DNA of 64,000 nt from assembly GCA_027533385.1 (NCBI GenBank), contig JAPZUE010000004.1, positions 1 to 64,000 of the forward strand, in the 5' to 3' direction. The position numbers and the translations under genes were made by a program. The stretch comes from Rhizobium sp. (GTDB lineage: Bacteria; Pseudomonadota; Alphaproteobacteria; Rhizobiales; Rhizobiaceae). Every line of letters starts with the position of its first letter. Position 1 is the stretch's first letter. A model generated the notes under the pieces. It worked only from the letters and a program-made list of their open reading frames with translations. It was not told the origin of the DNA and did not search any database. This document shows, piece after piece, positions 51,016 through 59,735 of the stretch.

Positions 51016-51534
51016 TCAGACGGCGAAGCGTCCGAAGCGTCCTCCTGAGAAGCACAGCGGCTCTCCCTGCCGATGTGCGACCCTTATCACCCTCCCGATG
51101 ATGATCGTGTGATCGCCAGCGTCGTGCTGCGCCTGTTGCTGGCATTCGAAACGGGCCAGCGTTCCCTTCAGGGTGGGAACGCCTTCGTCGTTGATCCCGA
51201 CGTCGATGCCGTCGAAGCCGCTGCCGCCGCGCGTGAAGGCCGCGCTCAGATGATCCTGATCGGCACCGAGAACGTGGATTGCGAAGTGCTCAGCGCCAAT
51301 GAAAGCGGCATGCCGCGACGAACTCTTCGCCGGCGACCAGAGCACCAGTGGTGGATCCAGCGACACCGAGGCAAAGCTGTTCACCGTCATGCCGATCGGC
51401 CCGTCCGACGTCATCGCCGTCACCACGGTCACGCCCGTGGTGAAGCTGCCGAGCGCATTGCGATAGGCGCGATGGTTGTCGGCGCCGGGCACGAAGACGG
51501 CTTCCATCGCATGGATGTCATTGGCAGCCATCAT
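51016..51534 (-). CDS. NAD(P)H:flavin reductase (SmoA-like)
   Basis: This 172-residue flavin-reductase-domain protein has RNALGSFTTGVTVVTAMTSDGPIGMTVNSFASVSLDPPLV, the FMN-binding core of the family, here described across two motifs, and a C-terminal GRVIRV segment with His. It should supply reduced FMN to the SsuD-like monooxygenase encoded two genes upstream. Its ATG overlaps the aldo/keto reductase stop. The trio matches the smoABC gene content of the sulfo-SMO pathway in Agrobacterium. Confidence 0.85.
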   Translation of the reverse strand: MMAANDIHAMEAVFVPGADNHRAYRNALGSFTTGVTVVTAMTSDGPIGMTVNSFASVSLDPPLVLWSPAKSSSRHAAFIGAEHFAIHVLGADQDHLSAAFTRGGSGFDGIDVGINDEGVPTLKGTLARFECQQQAQHDAGDHTIIIGRVIRVAHRQGEPLCFSGGRFGRFAV

Positions 51535-52427
51535 CAGGCGACCTCCCGCCCAATCGCGAGCGTGTAAAGCTCGAACCAGGTCTGGCGATCCATCTCCAGC
51601 TTCAATGCGTCCGATATCTTCGAAATACGATTGAGCGAGTTCGTGCCCATGACCGGCAGGATGGTGGCCGGGTGGCGCAGCAGCCAGGCTACGGCGACGG
51701 CGGTTTCGTCAACGCCGTGATCCGCGCCGATCCGCTTCAGGGCGGCGAGAAGGTCCGGCTTCGATCCGTCAAGAAGGCGCCCGCCACCGAGCGGCGACCA
51801 GGCCATCGGCGGCACCATGCGCTCCTGCAGATAGGCGAGGTCGCCATTCACGAAGGCATCGGTCGCGAGAAGGCTCATCTCGATCTGGTTGGTGACGAGA
51901 TTGTTCTCCATCGACGACTGCAGAAGCGAGAAGTCCCAGGGGCGGAAGTTGGAGACGCCGACGGCGCGGACCTTGCCGGAGGCGATCAGGGCATCGAGCG
52001 CCGGGCCTGTTTCATCGGGATCGATCAGTGGATCGGGGCGATGAATCAGGAGGAGGTCGACATGGTCGGTGCCCATGTCGGTGAGCGAGGCTTCGACCGA
52101 GGCGGTGATGTGAGCCGCCGAGGTGTCGTAATACTTGACGCGGGCTGCCGAATGGCGACCGACCGGCGCGACGATGTCGCATTTGGTGACGATCTCAAGC
52201 TTGTCGCGCAGGCCAGGCGAGGCCTTCAGCGCATTGCCGAGGATCGCTTCTGCGGTGTAGCCGCCATAGATATCGGCTTGGTCCATGGTGGTGATACCCT
52301 GGGCGAGGCAAGCCTCTATCTTGGCCTGCACATGCTTCGGGGAGGTGTCGGCATCGTCGCCGATACGCCACATGCCGTAAACGAGGCGGCTGAAGGTAAG
52401 ATCAGGGGTAAGATTGACGCGCTGCAT
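51534..52427 (-). CDS. Aldo/keto reductase (SmoB-like)
   Basis: This 297-residue TIM-barrel reductase has the catalytic tetrad: Asp and Tyr in DQADIYGGYTAE, Lys in IVTKCDIV and His in LLLIHRPDPLID. NAD(P) residues are near MGTNSLNRISK. In the sulfo-SMO pathway the equivalent SmoB reduces 6-dehydroglucose to glucose. Start ATG 52427 overlaps the monooxygenase stop (TGATG); an upstream longer reading is out of keeping with family length. Substrate inferred from context. Confidence 0.84.
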   Translation of the reverse strand: MQRVNLTPDLTFSRLVYGMWRIGDDADTSPKHVQAKIEACLAQGITTMDQADIYGGYTAEAILGNALKASPGLRDKLEIVTKCDIVAPVGRHSAARVKYYDTSAAHITASVEASLTDMGTDHVDLLLIHRPDPLIDPDETGPALDALIASGKVRAVGVSNFRPWDFSLLQSSMENNLVTNQIEMSLLATDAFVNGDLAYLQERMVPPMAWSPLGGGRLLDGSKPDLLAALKRIGADHGVDETAVAVAWLLRHPATILPVMGTNSLNRISKISDALKLEMDRQTWFELYTLAIGREVA

Positions 52428-53584
52428 CAGCGGCGAACTCCATTTCCAAGAGGGGTGGCGGGCGTTTCCGAGGGAACGCGGCCATAGGCGTGGGGAAGCG
52501 ATACGGTCTTCAATTCCGGCAGTACCTTGGTGCCGAAGTGAACCGCTTCGTCGATATGCGGATAACCTGAGAGGATGAAGGCGCGGATGCCCATCTTCCG
52601 GTATTCTTCCAGCTCTGACAGGATCTGGTCCGTCGAGCCGACAAGGGCTGCACCACAGCCGGAGCGGGCGCGACCGATACCCGTCCACATATGCGGCTCG
52701 ATATAGCCGAACTGGTCGGCGAGTTCGCGGGCGCGAGCCTGATGGGCGACACCGAGCGAAATCGAGTCATGGGCGCGGTCGCGGATTAGCTTGCCGTATT
52801 CGTCGTCGAGCTTCGAGACGATGTATTCGGCGTATTCGCGGGCTTCCTTCTCGGTGTCGCGCACGATCATGTGGACCCGCAGACCGTAATCCAGCGTGCG
52901 GCCATGGGCTTCGGCGCGCGCATTCACGGCCTTCATGCGTTCGGCGAGCTGTTCCTTCTTTTCCGGCCACATCAGGTAGACGTCGCATTGCGCGCCACAG
53001 AGCTCCAGCGCATCGGGGGAGTAGCCGCCGAAATAGAGGAGGGGACCACCATTCTGCTGGTAGGGCTTGGCCGGATCGGTCGAAACGCCCTTGAACTGGT
53101 AGACCTCGCCTTCGTGATCGATCGTGTCACGCGTCCAGGCCTGGCGCAGGATCTGCACGACTTCATGACTGCGGCGATAGCGAAAGGCGCTGTCGGCGAC
53201 TTCGCCCGGAAAGTCCGAGCTGATGACGTTCAGCGTCAGTCGGCCCTTGAGCATGTGGTCGAGGGTCGCAACGGTGCGCGCCAGCATGATCGGCTGCATC
53301 TCGCCGCAGCGGATGGCGGCCAGCATGTTGATCTTCGACGTGATCGGTGCGCAGCCGGCAACGAAGCTCAGCGTATCCTGGCCGACCTGATAGGACGAGG
53401 GGCAGAGGATGTTGCGAAAGCCCAGCTGCTCGGCCTTTGCCACGATGTCGGAGCAATGCTCCCAGCTGGAGCGCAGGGCGCCATCCGGCACGCCAAGAAA
53501 CTGATAATCGTCAGAGCAGAGCGCTGCGAACCACGACACTTCCGCGCCTTCGAGATCGGCCGATGTGACGGGTACGGCAGTCAT
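52427..53584 (-). CDS. FMNH2-dependent sulfonate monooxygenase, SsuD/SmoC-like (LLM family)
   Basis: This 385-residue luciferase-like monooxygenase is clearly of the SsuD type: LLYFGGYSPDALELCGAQCDVYLMWPE, GLRVHMIVRDTEKEA (Arg and His equivalent to the SsuD active site), GIGRARSGCGAALVGS (phosphate/sulfonate-binding Arg) and LSGYPHIDEAV. SsuD's active-site Cys position appears as Tyr in SSYQVG, as expected for a different sulfonate. It cleaves a C-S bond, releasing sulfite. ATG 53584 has GGAGGAGAC upstream. It heads an operon with the reductases, divergent from a GntR gene. Confidence 0.86.
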   Translation of the reverse strand: MTAVPVTSADLEGAEVSWFAALCSDDYQFLGVPDGALRSSWEHCSDIVAKAEQLGFRNILCPSSYQVGQDTLSFVAGCAPITSKINMLAAIRCGEMQPIMLARTVATLDHMLKGRLTLNVISSDFPGEVADSAFRYRRSHEVVQILRQAWTRDTIDHEGEVYQFKGVSTDPAKPYQQNGGPLLYFGGYSPDALELCGAQCDVYLMWPEKKEQLAERMKAVNARAEAHGRTLDYGLRVHMIVRDTEKEAREYAEYIVSKLDDEYGKLIRDRAHDSISLGVAHQARARELADQFGYIEPHMWTGIGRARSGCGAALVGSTDQILSELEEYRKMGIRAFILSGYPHIDEAVHFGTKVLPELKTVSLPHAYGRVPSETPATPLGNGVRR

Positions 53585-53631
53585 TGAGGTCTCCTCCAAG
53601 GCTCCAACTTTCCTCTTGCGTAACACCCGGT

Positions 53632-53645
53632 TTGATGTAGATCAA
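53632..53645. promoter_or_regulatory. Dyad between the monooxygenase operon and its GntR gene
   Basis: TTGAT-GTAG-ATCAA is an exact 5-bp dyad, followed at 53652-53656 by another ATCAA. It lies 3 bases before the GntR GTG start and 48 bases from the monooxygenase start. It is a plausible site for autoregulation and control of the divergent operon. Confidence 0.4.
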
Positions 53646-53647
53646 TA

Positions 53648-54397
53648 GTGTATCAATTTTTTTCCGGCGATACCGAAGTGCCACAGAACCCGACGACGCA
53701 GCCGCCCGGCAGCCTTCCCATCTATGTGCAAATCACCGAACTTCTCGTTCGTGACATCGCGGCGGGGCGACTGATTGACGGAGAAAAGCTGCCGCCGGAG
53801 CGCGACATGGCGGAAGAGCTCGGGATTGCCGTTGGCACGCTGCGCAAGGCATTGGCAGAGCTCCAGAATCGCGGTCTTCTGGAGCGCATCCAGGGGTCCG
53901 GCAATTATGTCCGGGCGATCTCTGATCCCAAGTCCGTCTACGCAATGTTCCGGCTGGAGTTACTCGCTGGTGGCGGTTTGCCGACGGCCGAGATCCTGTC
54001 CATCGACCGGCTGCCGAAGCCGGCAGAACTACCGGCCTTTGGGACGTCTGGCGAGGCGCACCGGATCCGGCGCCTGCGCCGTCTTTCCGGCAAGCCGGCA
54101 GCACTCGAGGAGATCTGGCTCGACGGGTCCTATATCGATGTGATCGATCCCGAAGCCGTGTCGGAATCCCTCTATCTCTTCTACCGGACGAAACTGTCGC
54201 TCTGGATCGCCCGTGCCGAGGACCAGATCGGCCTCGATCAGGTGCCGGACTGGGCGCCGGAGACCTTCGGCCAGATGGCTGGGGCACCCATCGTCCATAT
54301 TCAACGCATCAGCCAGGACCCGGACGGCGTGCGCGCCGAAGTCTCGCGGACCTGGCTCGACCATACCGTCGCGCGCTACGTCTCGCGGCTGAAATAA
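53648..54397 (+). CDS. GntR-family regulator, HutC/UTRA type
   Basis: This protein of up to 249 residues has a winged helix-turn-helix (ERDMAEELGIAVGTLRKALAELQNRGLLERIQGSGNYV, described in two parts) and a UTRA ligand domain (IRRLRRLSGKPAALEEIWLDGSY; SRTWLDHTVARYV). UTRA proteins usually sense sugars or phosphosugars, fitting a sulfosugar pathway. The GTG at 53648 has no clear ribosome site; a GTG 11 codons in is an alternative. It is divergent from the SsuD-like operon and 36 bases before a Gfo/Idh gene. Confidence 0.85.
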   Translation: MYQFFSGDTEVPQNPTTQPPGSLPIYVQITELLVRDIAAGRLIDGEKLPPERDMAEELGIAVGTLRKALAELQNRGLLERIQGSGNYVRAISDPKSVYAMFRLELLAGGGLPTAEILSIDRLPKPAELPAFGTSGEAHRIRRLRRLSGKPAALEEIWLDGSYIDVIDPEAVSESLYLFYRTKLSLWIARAEDQIGLDQVPDWAPETFGQMAGAPIVHIQRISQDPDGVRAEVSRTWLDHTVARYVSRLK

Positions 54398-54399
54398 AG

Positions 54400-54417
54400 G
54401 GGCCGCGAGCGCGGCCC
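54400..54417 (+). repeat. GC hairpin between the GntR and Gfo/Idh genes
   Basis: GGGCCGC and GCGGCCC arms (7 bp) flank GAGC. It lies directly after the GntR stop and before the GGAGGAAAG ribosome site of the next gene. Possible partial terminator or RNA-stability element. Confidence 0.35.
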
Positions 54418-54433
54418 AACCCAGGAGGAAAGA

Positions 54434-55543
54434 GTGGCAGGATTGAATTACGGGATCATCGGTTGCGGCATGATGGGGCAGGAGCACCTGCGCAACATCG
54501 CGCTTCTGGAGGACGCTTCGGTCGTGGCGATCTTCGAACCGGATGCCGGGATGCGGGCGCTCTCTGAGCAGGCGGTGCCAAAGGCGCAGATGGTCGGTTC
54601 GATCGAAGAATTGCTGGCCGTCGAGGCCGTGAACTGCCTGCTGATTGCCAGCCCCAACTATCTGCATCTGGAGCAGCTGGAGAAGATCGCCGCAATCCGG
54701 CCGCTGCCGGTTCTCGTGGAGAAGCCGCTGTTCACCGATCCCGCCGATGCACCCCGCCTTGCCGCCCTTCGCGCCGCCTATCCGGCGCCGATCTGGGTGG
54801 CCATGGAATATCGCTACATGCCGCCGGTTGCCCGCATGATCGACGAGGCGGAGGATGCGACGGGCGGCATTCGAATGCTGACGATCCGCGAGCATCGCTT
54901 TCCGTTCCTCGAAAAGGTTGGCGATTGGAACCGCTTCAACCGCAATACCGGCGGGACGCTGGTCGAGAAATGCTGCCACTTCTTCGACCTGATGCGGCAT
55001 ATCCTGAAATCCGATCCGGTGCGCGTGATGGCCTCCGGTGGACAGTCGGTGAACCATCTCGACGAGGTCTATGATGGCAAGCGCTCCGATATCTGGGACA
55101 ATGCCTATGTCATCGTCGACTTTGCCTCCGGGGCGCGTGCCATGCTCGAACTTTGCATGTTCGCCGAAGGTGCCCGCTATCAGGAAGAGATCTCGGCGGT
55201 CGGACCGAAGGGCAAGATCGAATGCCTGGTGCCCGGTCCCGGACGCTTCTGGCCGGAGCATCTCGGCGAGCCGCCGATTGCCCAGGTGATCGTCTCGCCG
55301 CGTGACCCGAAGGGGCCGCGCATGGTCGAGATACCCGTCGATCCGCAATTGCTGAAGGCGGGTGACCACAACGGTTCGACCTTCTACCAGCACCAGCGTT
55401 TCCAGAAGGCTGTTCGTGGAGATCAGTCGGTCGAGGTTGCTGTCGAGGATGGCTGGTGGGCGGTCGCCATGGGGCTTGCGGCCCAGCGCTCGGCCGAAAC
55501 GGGACAAGCTGTGTCCTTCCCGCAGATATTCTCTCCGCGCTAG
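54434..55543 (+). CDS. Gfo/Idh/MocA-family protein, candidate NAD-dependent sulfoquinovosidase
   Basis: This 369-residue protein has a Rossmann N-terminus (YGIIGCGMMGQEHLRNIA), the EKPLFTD motif with the conserved Lys, and NTGGTLVEKCCHFFDLMRHI supplying the family active-site Asp/His region. GTG start after GGAGGAAAGA. Ordinary family members oxidise sugars. However, GH188 NAD-dependent sulfoquinovosidases share this fold, and the locus lacks a GH31 sulfoquinovosidase next to its smoABC-like genes. That makes glycoside cleavage a reasonable alternative to plain dehydrogenation. Confidence 0.75.
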   Translation: MAGLNYGIIGCGMMGQEHLRNIALLEDASVVAIFEPDAGMRALSEQAVPKAQMVGSIEELLAVEAVNCLLIASPNYLHLEQLEKIAAIRPLPVLVEKPLFTDPADAPRLAALRAAYPAPIWVAMEYRYMPPVARMIDEAEDATGGIRMLTIREHRFPFLEKVGDWNRFNRNTGGTLVEKCCHFFDLMRHILKSDPVRVMASGGQSVNHLDEVYDGKRSDIWDNAYVIVDFASGARAMLELCMFAEGARYQEEISAVGPKGKIECLVPGPGRFWPEHLGEPPIAQVIVSPRDPKGPRMVEIPVDPQLLKAGDHNGSTFYQHQRFQKAVRGDQSVEVAVEDGWWAVAMGLAAQRSAETGQAVSFPQIFSPR

Positions 55544-55600
55544 CCAGGACGCCGAAGCGCGGGGAGTCATTCTGCTTGGTCAGCTCAAGACCTGGGGTAA

Positions 55601-56518
55601 TTATGCCCGCATTTGGTCTGCCAGATGCATGACTTCGAGGGCTGACTTCGCCACCATGTCCGCCCCGATGCCTCGAAAAGCGCCTGGGCTCTTCATTACC
55701 GCCGGACCGCCCACGGCGATCTTCATTGCACCCAGGCCGCGATTGGATTGGATCCGTCGAATGGCAGCGGCACATTCATCGACCTCGTCGACCCGGCCAA
55801 CCGAAATGCCGAGAAGGCTGTAGGAGGAATTCGACAGGCGCATATAGAGGTTGTCGTTGAGTTCCAGGTCGGCTCCGCCATCGACCTCCCACCCCATATC
55901 GCGAAAACAGGAGGCGACGATCGATACGCCGATGGTGTGCAGAGCGCCCTGGGTCCGCGCGAGTAGCACTCGTCGCGCCTTCTGACGGTCGCGGATGGTC
56001 TGGCTGCGGTTTTGCGACAGATGGTTGACGATCATCCCCAGTCGGGTCGAAGCCACGGCAACCTGTATGAAATCGGTCTCGTCGTTGCACCAAAGCCGAC
56101 CGAGATGTGCCGCGACAGGCGAAAAAAGCTGGATGGCGAGGGTGTGCATCGGCAGGTCACTGCGCTGCAACTCCTCGATCATATCCCGATGACCACGGGG
56201 ATCGGGTTGAATCAAGGCTTGTGTCAGGGCTGCTCGGTAGCCGATGGCCTTTTCCGTGCCGGGTAACTCGCGCGCCTTTGGATCCAGCTCGGGATGCAGG
56301 TGGAAATCGAATTCGGGAGGAACATCGCCATCCCGTAATTCTGATGTCAGATCCGTATGGCTTGCGCTCACCAGCCGAGGCACGGCTCCCCGAATAGCGC
56401 TTTCGAGAATGCGCTGTTCGAGGCTTGTCAGCTTCGCATCTGTCTTAGACGTTCCAGATCTGTCGTCGGCCCTGCCCGGAGGTTGCTCCGGAGGTCCCCC
56501 GCTTCTGTCACCCGCCAT
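55601..56518 (-). CDS. ppaA: Cobalamin-binding photosynthesis regulator PpaA/AerR
   Basis: This protein of about 305 residues has a C-terminal B12-binding domain. LARTQGALHTIGVSIVASCF carries the His expected to be the lower cobalt ligand, preceded by a helical cap (LPMHTLAIQLFSPVAAHLGRLW). This matches AerR/PpaA, the light- and cobalamin-responsive antirepressor of CrtJ/PpsR. ATG 56518 has GGGAGG five bases upstream; ATG 56557 would add 13 residues with a weaker site. It follows dxs on the same strand and probably shares its transcript. The N-terminal 30 residues are low-complexity. Confidence 0.85.
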   Translation of the reverse strand: MAGDRSGGPPEQPPGRADDRSGTSKTDAKLTSLEQRILESAIRGAVPRLVSASHTDLTSELRDGDVPPEFDFHLHPELDPKARELPGTEKAIGYRAALTQALIQPDPRGHRDMIEELQRSDLPMHTLAIQLFSPVAAHLGRLWCNDETDFIQVAVASTRLGMIVNHLSQNRSQTIRDRQKARRVLLARTQGALHTIGVSIVASCFRDMGWEVDGGADLELNDNLYMRLSNSSYSLLGISVGRVDEVDECAAAIRRIQSNRGLGAMKIAVGGPAVMKSPGAFRGIGADMVAKSALEVMHLADQMRA

Positions 56519-56640
56519 ATCACCCTCCCGGTCATCGGCTTGGGCGGTTCCGCTCATCCCGACGCGACACTACTGCATTCCTGTGCTCTCGCCAAACCTT
56601 ACGTAGTCTTATATGCGAGATACCCACTTATAGTTTGACT

Positions 56641-58530
56641 TCAGCGATCTTCCGCACGGTGAAGTCGAGTTGATAGTTCCTGCTGGCCCGCCCTTCCAGA
56701 ACGGCGAACTTCGCTCGTCTGGCGGGGTGAACCCAGGCCGTTGCGCGCTGCGGCGGCGATGTGGCGTGCCGTCAGCCTGGCCTCCTCATACATGTCGTCC
56801 GGGCTTGCCTGCGCGATGAACGTATCCGGCAATGTCAGGGTTCGGACCGCGCAACGCCCATCCAACAGGCCACGATTGGCCAGATGGTGGAGAACGAGAC
56901 CGCCGAAGCCACCCGTTGCACCTTCTTCCACGGTCACCAGAGCTGCGTGATTGTTGATGAGATCCGCCAGGAGTGCCGCGTCGAGCGGTTTTGCAAACCT
57001 GGCGTCGGCGACCGTTACGGAAATCCCTTCGAGAGCCAGCAGCCGTCTCGCCTTCAGACAGTCGGCGAGCCGTGTACCGAACGACAGGATGGCCACGTCT
57101 TGACCACGCTCGACGATCCGACCGCGACCGATCGGCAGGATCTCGCCCCTGGCGGGCATTGCGACCCCCGTGCCTTCACCGCGCGGATAGCGAAAGGCGA
57201 TCGGCCCCTGGTCGTGGGCGGCGGCTGTTGCCACCATATGCACGAGTTCAGCCTCGTCGCTTGCCGCCATGACAGTAAAGCCCGGCAGATTTGCGAGATA
57301 GAGGACGTCAAAGGCGCCGGCATGGGTTGGTCCGTCCGCCCCGACCAGTCCGGCCCGGTCAATTGCAAAGCGCACGGGCAATTGCTGTAGCGCCACGTCG
57401 TGAACGATCTGGTCGTAGGCGCGCTGCAGGAATGTCGAATAGATCGCACAGAATGGCTTCATGCCGCTGGCGGCAAGACCGGCCGCGAACGTCACAGCAT
57501 GCTGTTCGGCAATGCCGACATCGAATGCACGATCGGGCAGAGCGGCCTGGAACCTGTCGATGCCGGTGCCGGCTGCCATGGCCGCCGTGATCGCCACGAT
57601 GCGGTCGTCGGCTCTGGCCTCCTCGATCAAGGCATCGGCGAAGACCTTCGTATAGCTTGGCGCCTTTGCCTGCACCTTGGTCTGCGTTCCGGTGGCAACA
57701 TCGAAGGGATTGACGCCGTGATACTTGTCGGCAGCCTGCTCTGCGGGGGCATAGCCGGCGCCCTTGCGCGTGACGACATGCAGCAACACCGGGCCGCCCT
57801 GTTGGTCCCGCAGCTCGGTCAAGAGCGGCAGAAGCAGATCGAGATCGTGGCCGTCGATGGGGCCGCGATAGTCGAAGCCGAAGTTCTGGAACAGGTTGGC
57901 GGTGTTCGTCCCGACATTCTGCCGGATGTCTGACAAATGCTGGGAAAGAGCTCCGGTTGAAGCTGAGATCGACATGTCGTTGTCATTGAGGATTACGATC
58001 AGCCGTCGGCCCGAGGTGCCGGCGTTGTTCAGGGCCTCGAAGGCCATGCCGGCCGACATCGCGCCGTCTCCTATGATGCATATGACATGCCCCTCTTCCC
58101 CCTTGAGATCGCGGGCGGTGGCAAAGCCCAGGCCTGCCGAGATCGATGTGGAGGAATGGGCGGCGCCGAAGGGATCGAATTCGCTTTCGTGGCGCCGGGT
58201 GAAGCCCGACAGGCCGTGCTTCTTGCGCAGGCTGCGCATACGTTCGCGACGCCCGGTGAGGATCTTGTGGGGATAACACTGATGGCTGACGTCCCAGATG
58301 ATCGTGTCGCGCGGAGCCGAGAAGGTGGCATGGATGGCCACTGTCAGTTCAATGACACCAAGGCTTGAGCCAAGATGGCCGCCGGTTTCGGAGACGATCC
58401 TTAGAGTTTCACCGCGCAATTCCTCGGCGAGGCGACAGAGTGATGCGTGGTCCATGGCCTTCATGTCGTCTGGGACACGCACCTGGTCGAGAAAAGGCGT
58501 GGCTGCGTCATTCGCAAAAGAAAAACCCAC
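56641..58530 (-). CDS. dxs: 1-deoxy-D-xylulose-5-phosphate synthase
   Basis: This 629-residue thiamine-diphosphate enzyme has [18 protein letters not shown] and [17 protein letters not shown] near the N-terminus. The cofactor motif [18 protein letters not shown] and the transketolase-like C-terminal half ([36 protein letters not shown]) complete it. It catalyses the first step of the MEP isoprenoid pathway, supplying phytyl/geranylgeranyl and carotenoid precursors. GTG start with GGGAGGAGAG upstream. Its place in a photosynthesis cluster and a PpsR-type site upstream suggest a second, photosynthesis-dedicated dxs. Confidence 0.95.
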   Translation of the reverse strand: MGFSFANDAATPFLDQVRVPDDMKAMDHASLCRLAEELRGETLRIVSETGGHLGSSLGVIELTVAIHATFSAPRDTIIWDVSHQCYPHKILTGRRERMRSLRKKHGLSGFTRRHESEFDPFGAAHSSTSISAGLGFATARDLKGEEGHVICIIGDGAMSAGMAFEALNNAGTSGRRLIVILNDNDMSISASTGALSQHLSDIRQNVGTNTANLFQNFGFDYRGPIDGHDLDLLLPLLTELRDQQGGPVLLHVVTRKGAGYAPAEQAADKYHGVNPFDVATGTQTKVQAKAPSYTKVFADALIEEARADDRIVAITAAMAAGTGIDRFQAALPDRAFDVGIAEQHAVTFAAGLAASGMKPFCAIYSTFLQRAYDQIVHDVALQQLPVRFAIDRAGLVGADGPTHAGAFDVLYLANLPGFTVMAASDEAELVHMVATAAAHDQGPIAFRYPRGEGTGVAMPARGEILPIGRGRIVERGQDVAILSFGTRLADCLKARRLLALEGISVTVADARFAKPLDAALLADLINNHAALVTVEEGATGGFGGLVLHHLANRGLLDGRCAVRTLTLPDTFIAQASPDDMYEEARLTARHIAAAARNGLGSPRQTSEVRRSGRAGQQELSTRLHRAEDR

Positions 58531-58661
58531 TGTGCTCTCCTCCCACGAAAGAGCCCAATTCTGCCGGGTCCGTTGTCGATGCGAGTGCCGGATTGGCGCT
58601 TGAGGACGGCGGTTGCCGGAGAATGGTTCAATATGCGCATATTCGGAGAAGACGAGCGATA

Positions 58662-58679
58662 TGTAAACTTTTTTTTACA
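58662..58679 (-). promoter_or_regulatory. PpsR/CrtJ-type site (TGT-N12-ACA) upstream of dxs
   Basis: TGTAAACTTTTTTTTACA fits the PpsR/CrtJ recognition pattern exactly and extends to TGTAAA-N6-TTTACA except for one position. It lies 132-149 bases before the dxs start. The TTTACA could serve as a -35 element on the dxs strand. Confidence 0.6.
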
Positions 58680-58691
58680 CTTTTGCTTCGA

Positions 58692-58722
58692 ATTCCGCCG
58701 GACACATGCTGCCCGGCGGAAT
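58692..58722 (-). terminator. 10-bp stem-loop after the cytochrome c gene
   Basis: ATTCCGCCGG and CCGGCGGAAT pair perfectly around 11 bases, 12 bases after the cytochrome c stop on the transcribed strand. No T-run directly follows. It probably separates the cytochrome message from dxs. Confidence 0.5.
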
Positions 58723-58734
58723 CGAGAGGTTTGG

Positions 58735-59121
58735 TCAGGGCGCCGGATGCGCCTTCAGATAGGCGATGACATCGGCGATTTCCTTGGGATCCTTGAGGCC
58801 TGCAAAGGCCATGCGCGTGCCTTTGACGACGCCGCGCGGATTTTCCAGATAGGCGGCCAGGGTCGCGTCATCCCAGACCTTGCCGGCGCCGTAATCCACC
58901 ATTGCCTTGGAGAATTTGAAACCTTCGACTACGCCAGGCTGACGCCCGACGACACCCTGCAAGGAGGGTCCGACCTTGTGCTTCGTGTCGGCGACGTTGT
59001 GACAGGCGCTGCATTTCTTGAAGACGGCTTCGCCGGCCGCTGCGTCGCCTTCCTGCGCAAAGGCGTTCTGGGACAGCAAGAGTGCTGCGGCGGTAAAGGC
59101 GGCTGCAATTATCCTCGACAT
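58735..59121 (-). CDS. Soluble class I cytochrome c (cytochrome c2/c-550 type)
   Basis: This 128-residue protein has a Sec signal (MSRIIAAAFTAAALLLSQNAF, cleavage after AFA). The haem site is Cys37-Ser-Ala-Cys-His41 in KKCSACHNV and the axial Met is in KGTRMAFAGL. Length and motifs fit cytochrome c2 of the type that reduces photosynthetic reaction centres or feeds oxidases. Its location among bch genes makes a photosynthetic electron-carrier role plausible but unproven. Confidence 0.88.
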   Translation of the reverse strand: MSRIIAAAFTAAALLLSQNAFAQEGDAAAGEAVFKKCSACHNVADTKHKVGPSLQGVVGRQPGVVEGFKFSKAMVDYGAGKVWDDATLAAYLENPRGVVKGTRMAFAGLKDPKEIADVIAYLKAHPAP

Positions 59122-59288
59122 GTGTATCCTCCAGTGGCATCGCGGATTAACTAGGATGTAATGCTGTCTTAGAATTCGACCAGTCCCGCCGTCTGCGGAA
59201 TGGTCAGCCTCGCTTCATCGTCCCGAAGTCGGAACCAGACGTGAGGCCATATGTTTCGAATATACGCAAACCAACCCGGAGCCGGATC

Positions 59289-59735
59289 ATGGCCGCAGTC
59301 ATCTTTCTCATCATCGTCCTTGCAGCCGCGTCGAGTGGCGCGATCTTCAAGCCCGGTGAATGGTATGAAAGCTTGCGTAAGCCAAGCTGGACGCCGCCCA
59401 AATGGGCTTTTCCCGTCGTCTGGACAGTCCTCTACGTCATGATTGGCTATGCAGGCTGGCTTGTGTGGACCGTCTCCGGATGGTCGGTTGCGATGGCGCT
59501 CTGGTCGCTGCAGATGGTGGCAAACGCGCTCTGGTCCTATTTCTTCTTTGGTTTGCGACGTATGGATCTCGCGCTGGTCGATGTTTCGGTGCTCTGGCTG
59601 TCGATCGCCCTTTTCATCCTGGTCACTGCGTCCGTGGCCCCGCTCGCTTCCATTTTGTTCGTACCCTATCTCGCCTGGGTGACGGCTGCGGCCATGCTCA
59701 ATCATTCCGTCCGTCGTCTCAATCCCGAGGCCTGA
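59289..59735 (+). CDS. tspO: Tryptophan-rich sensory protein TspO (peripheral benzodiazepine receptor family)
   Basis: This 148-residue membrane protein has five helices and the conserved run LRKPSWTPPKWAFPVVWTVL. MVANALWSYFFFGLRRMDLAL and PYLAWVTAAAMLN complete the family signature. TspO binds porphyrins and in Rhodobacter modulates photosynthesis-gene expression. ATG 59289 with CGGAG upstream fits family length; a GTG at 59241 would add 16 basic residues. The last 34 bases overlap the convergent small ORF. Confidence 0.92.
   Translation: MAAVIFLIIVLAAASSGAIFKPGEWYESLRKPSWTPPKWAFPVVWTVLYVMIGYAGWLVWTVSGWSVAMALWSLQMVANALWSYFFFGLRRMDLALVDVSVLWLSIALFILVTASVAPLASILFVPYLAWVTAAAMLNHSVRRLNPEA

Noticed and set aside
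54029-55570. 513-residue minus-strand reading opposite the GntR/Gfo-Idh genes
   Set aside because: Composition is typical of antisense translation, and both plus-strand genes have intact domains and ribosome sites.
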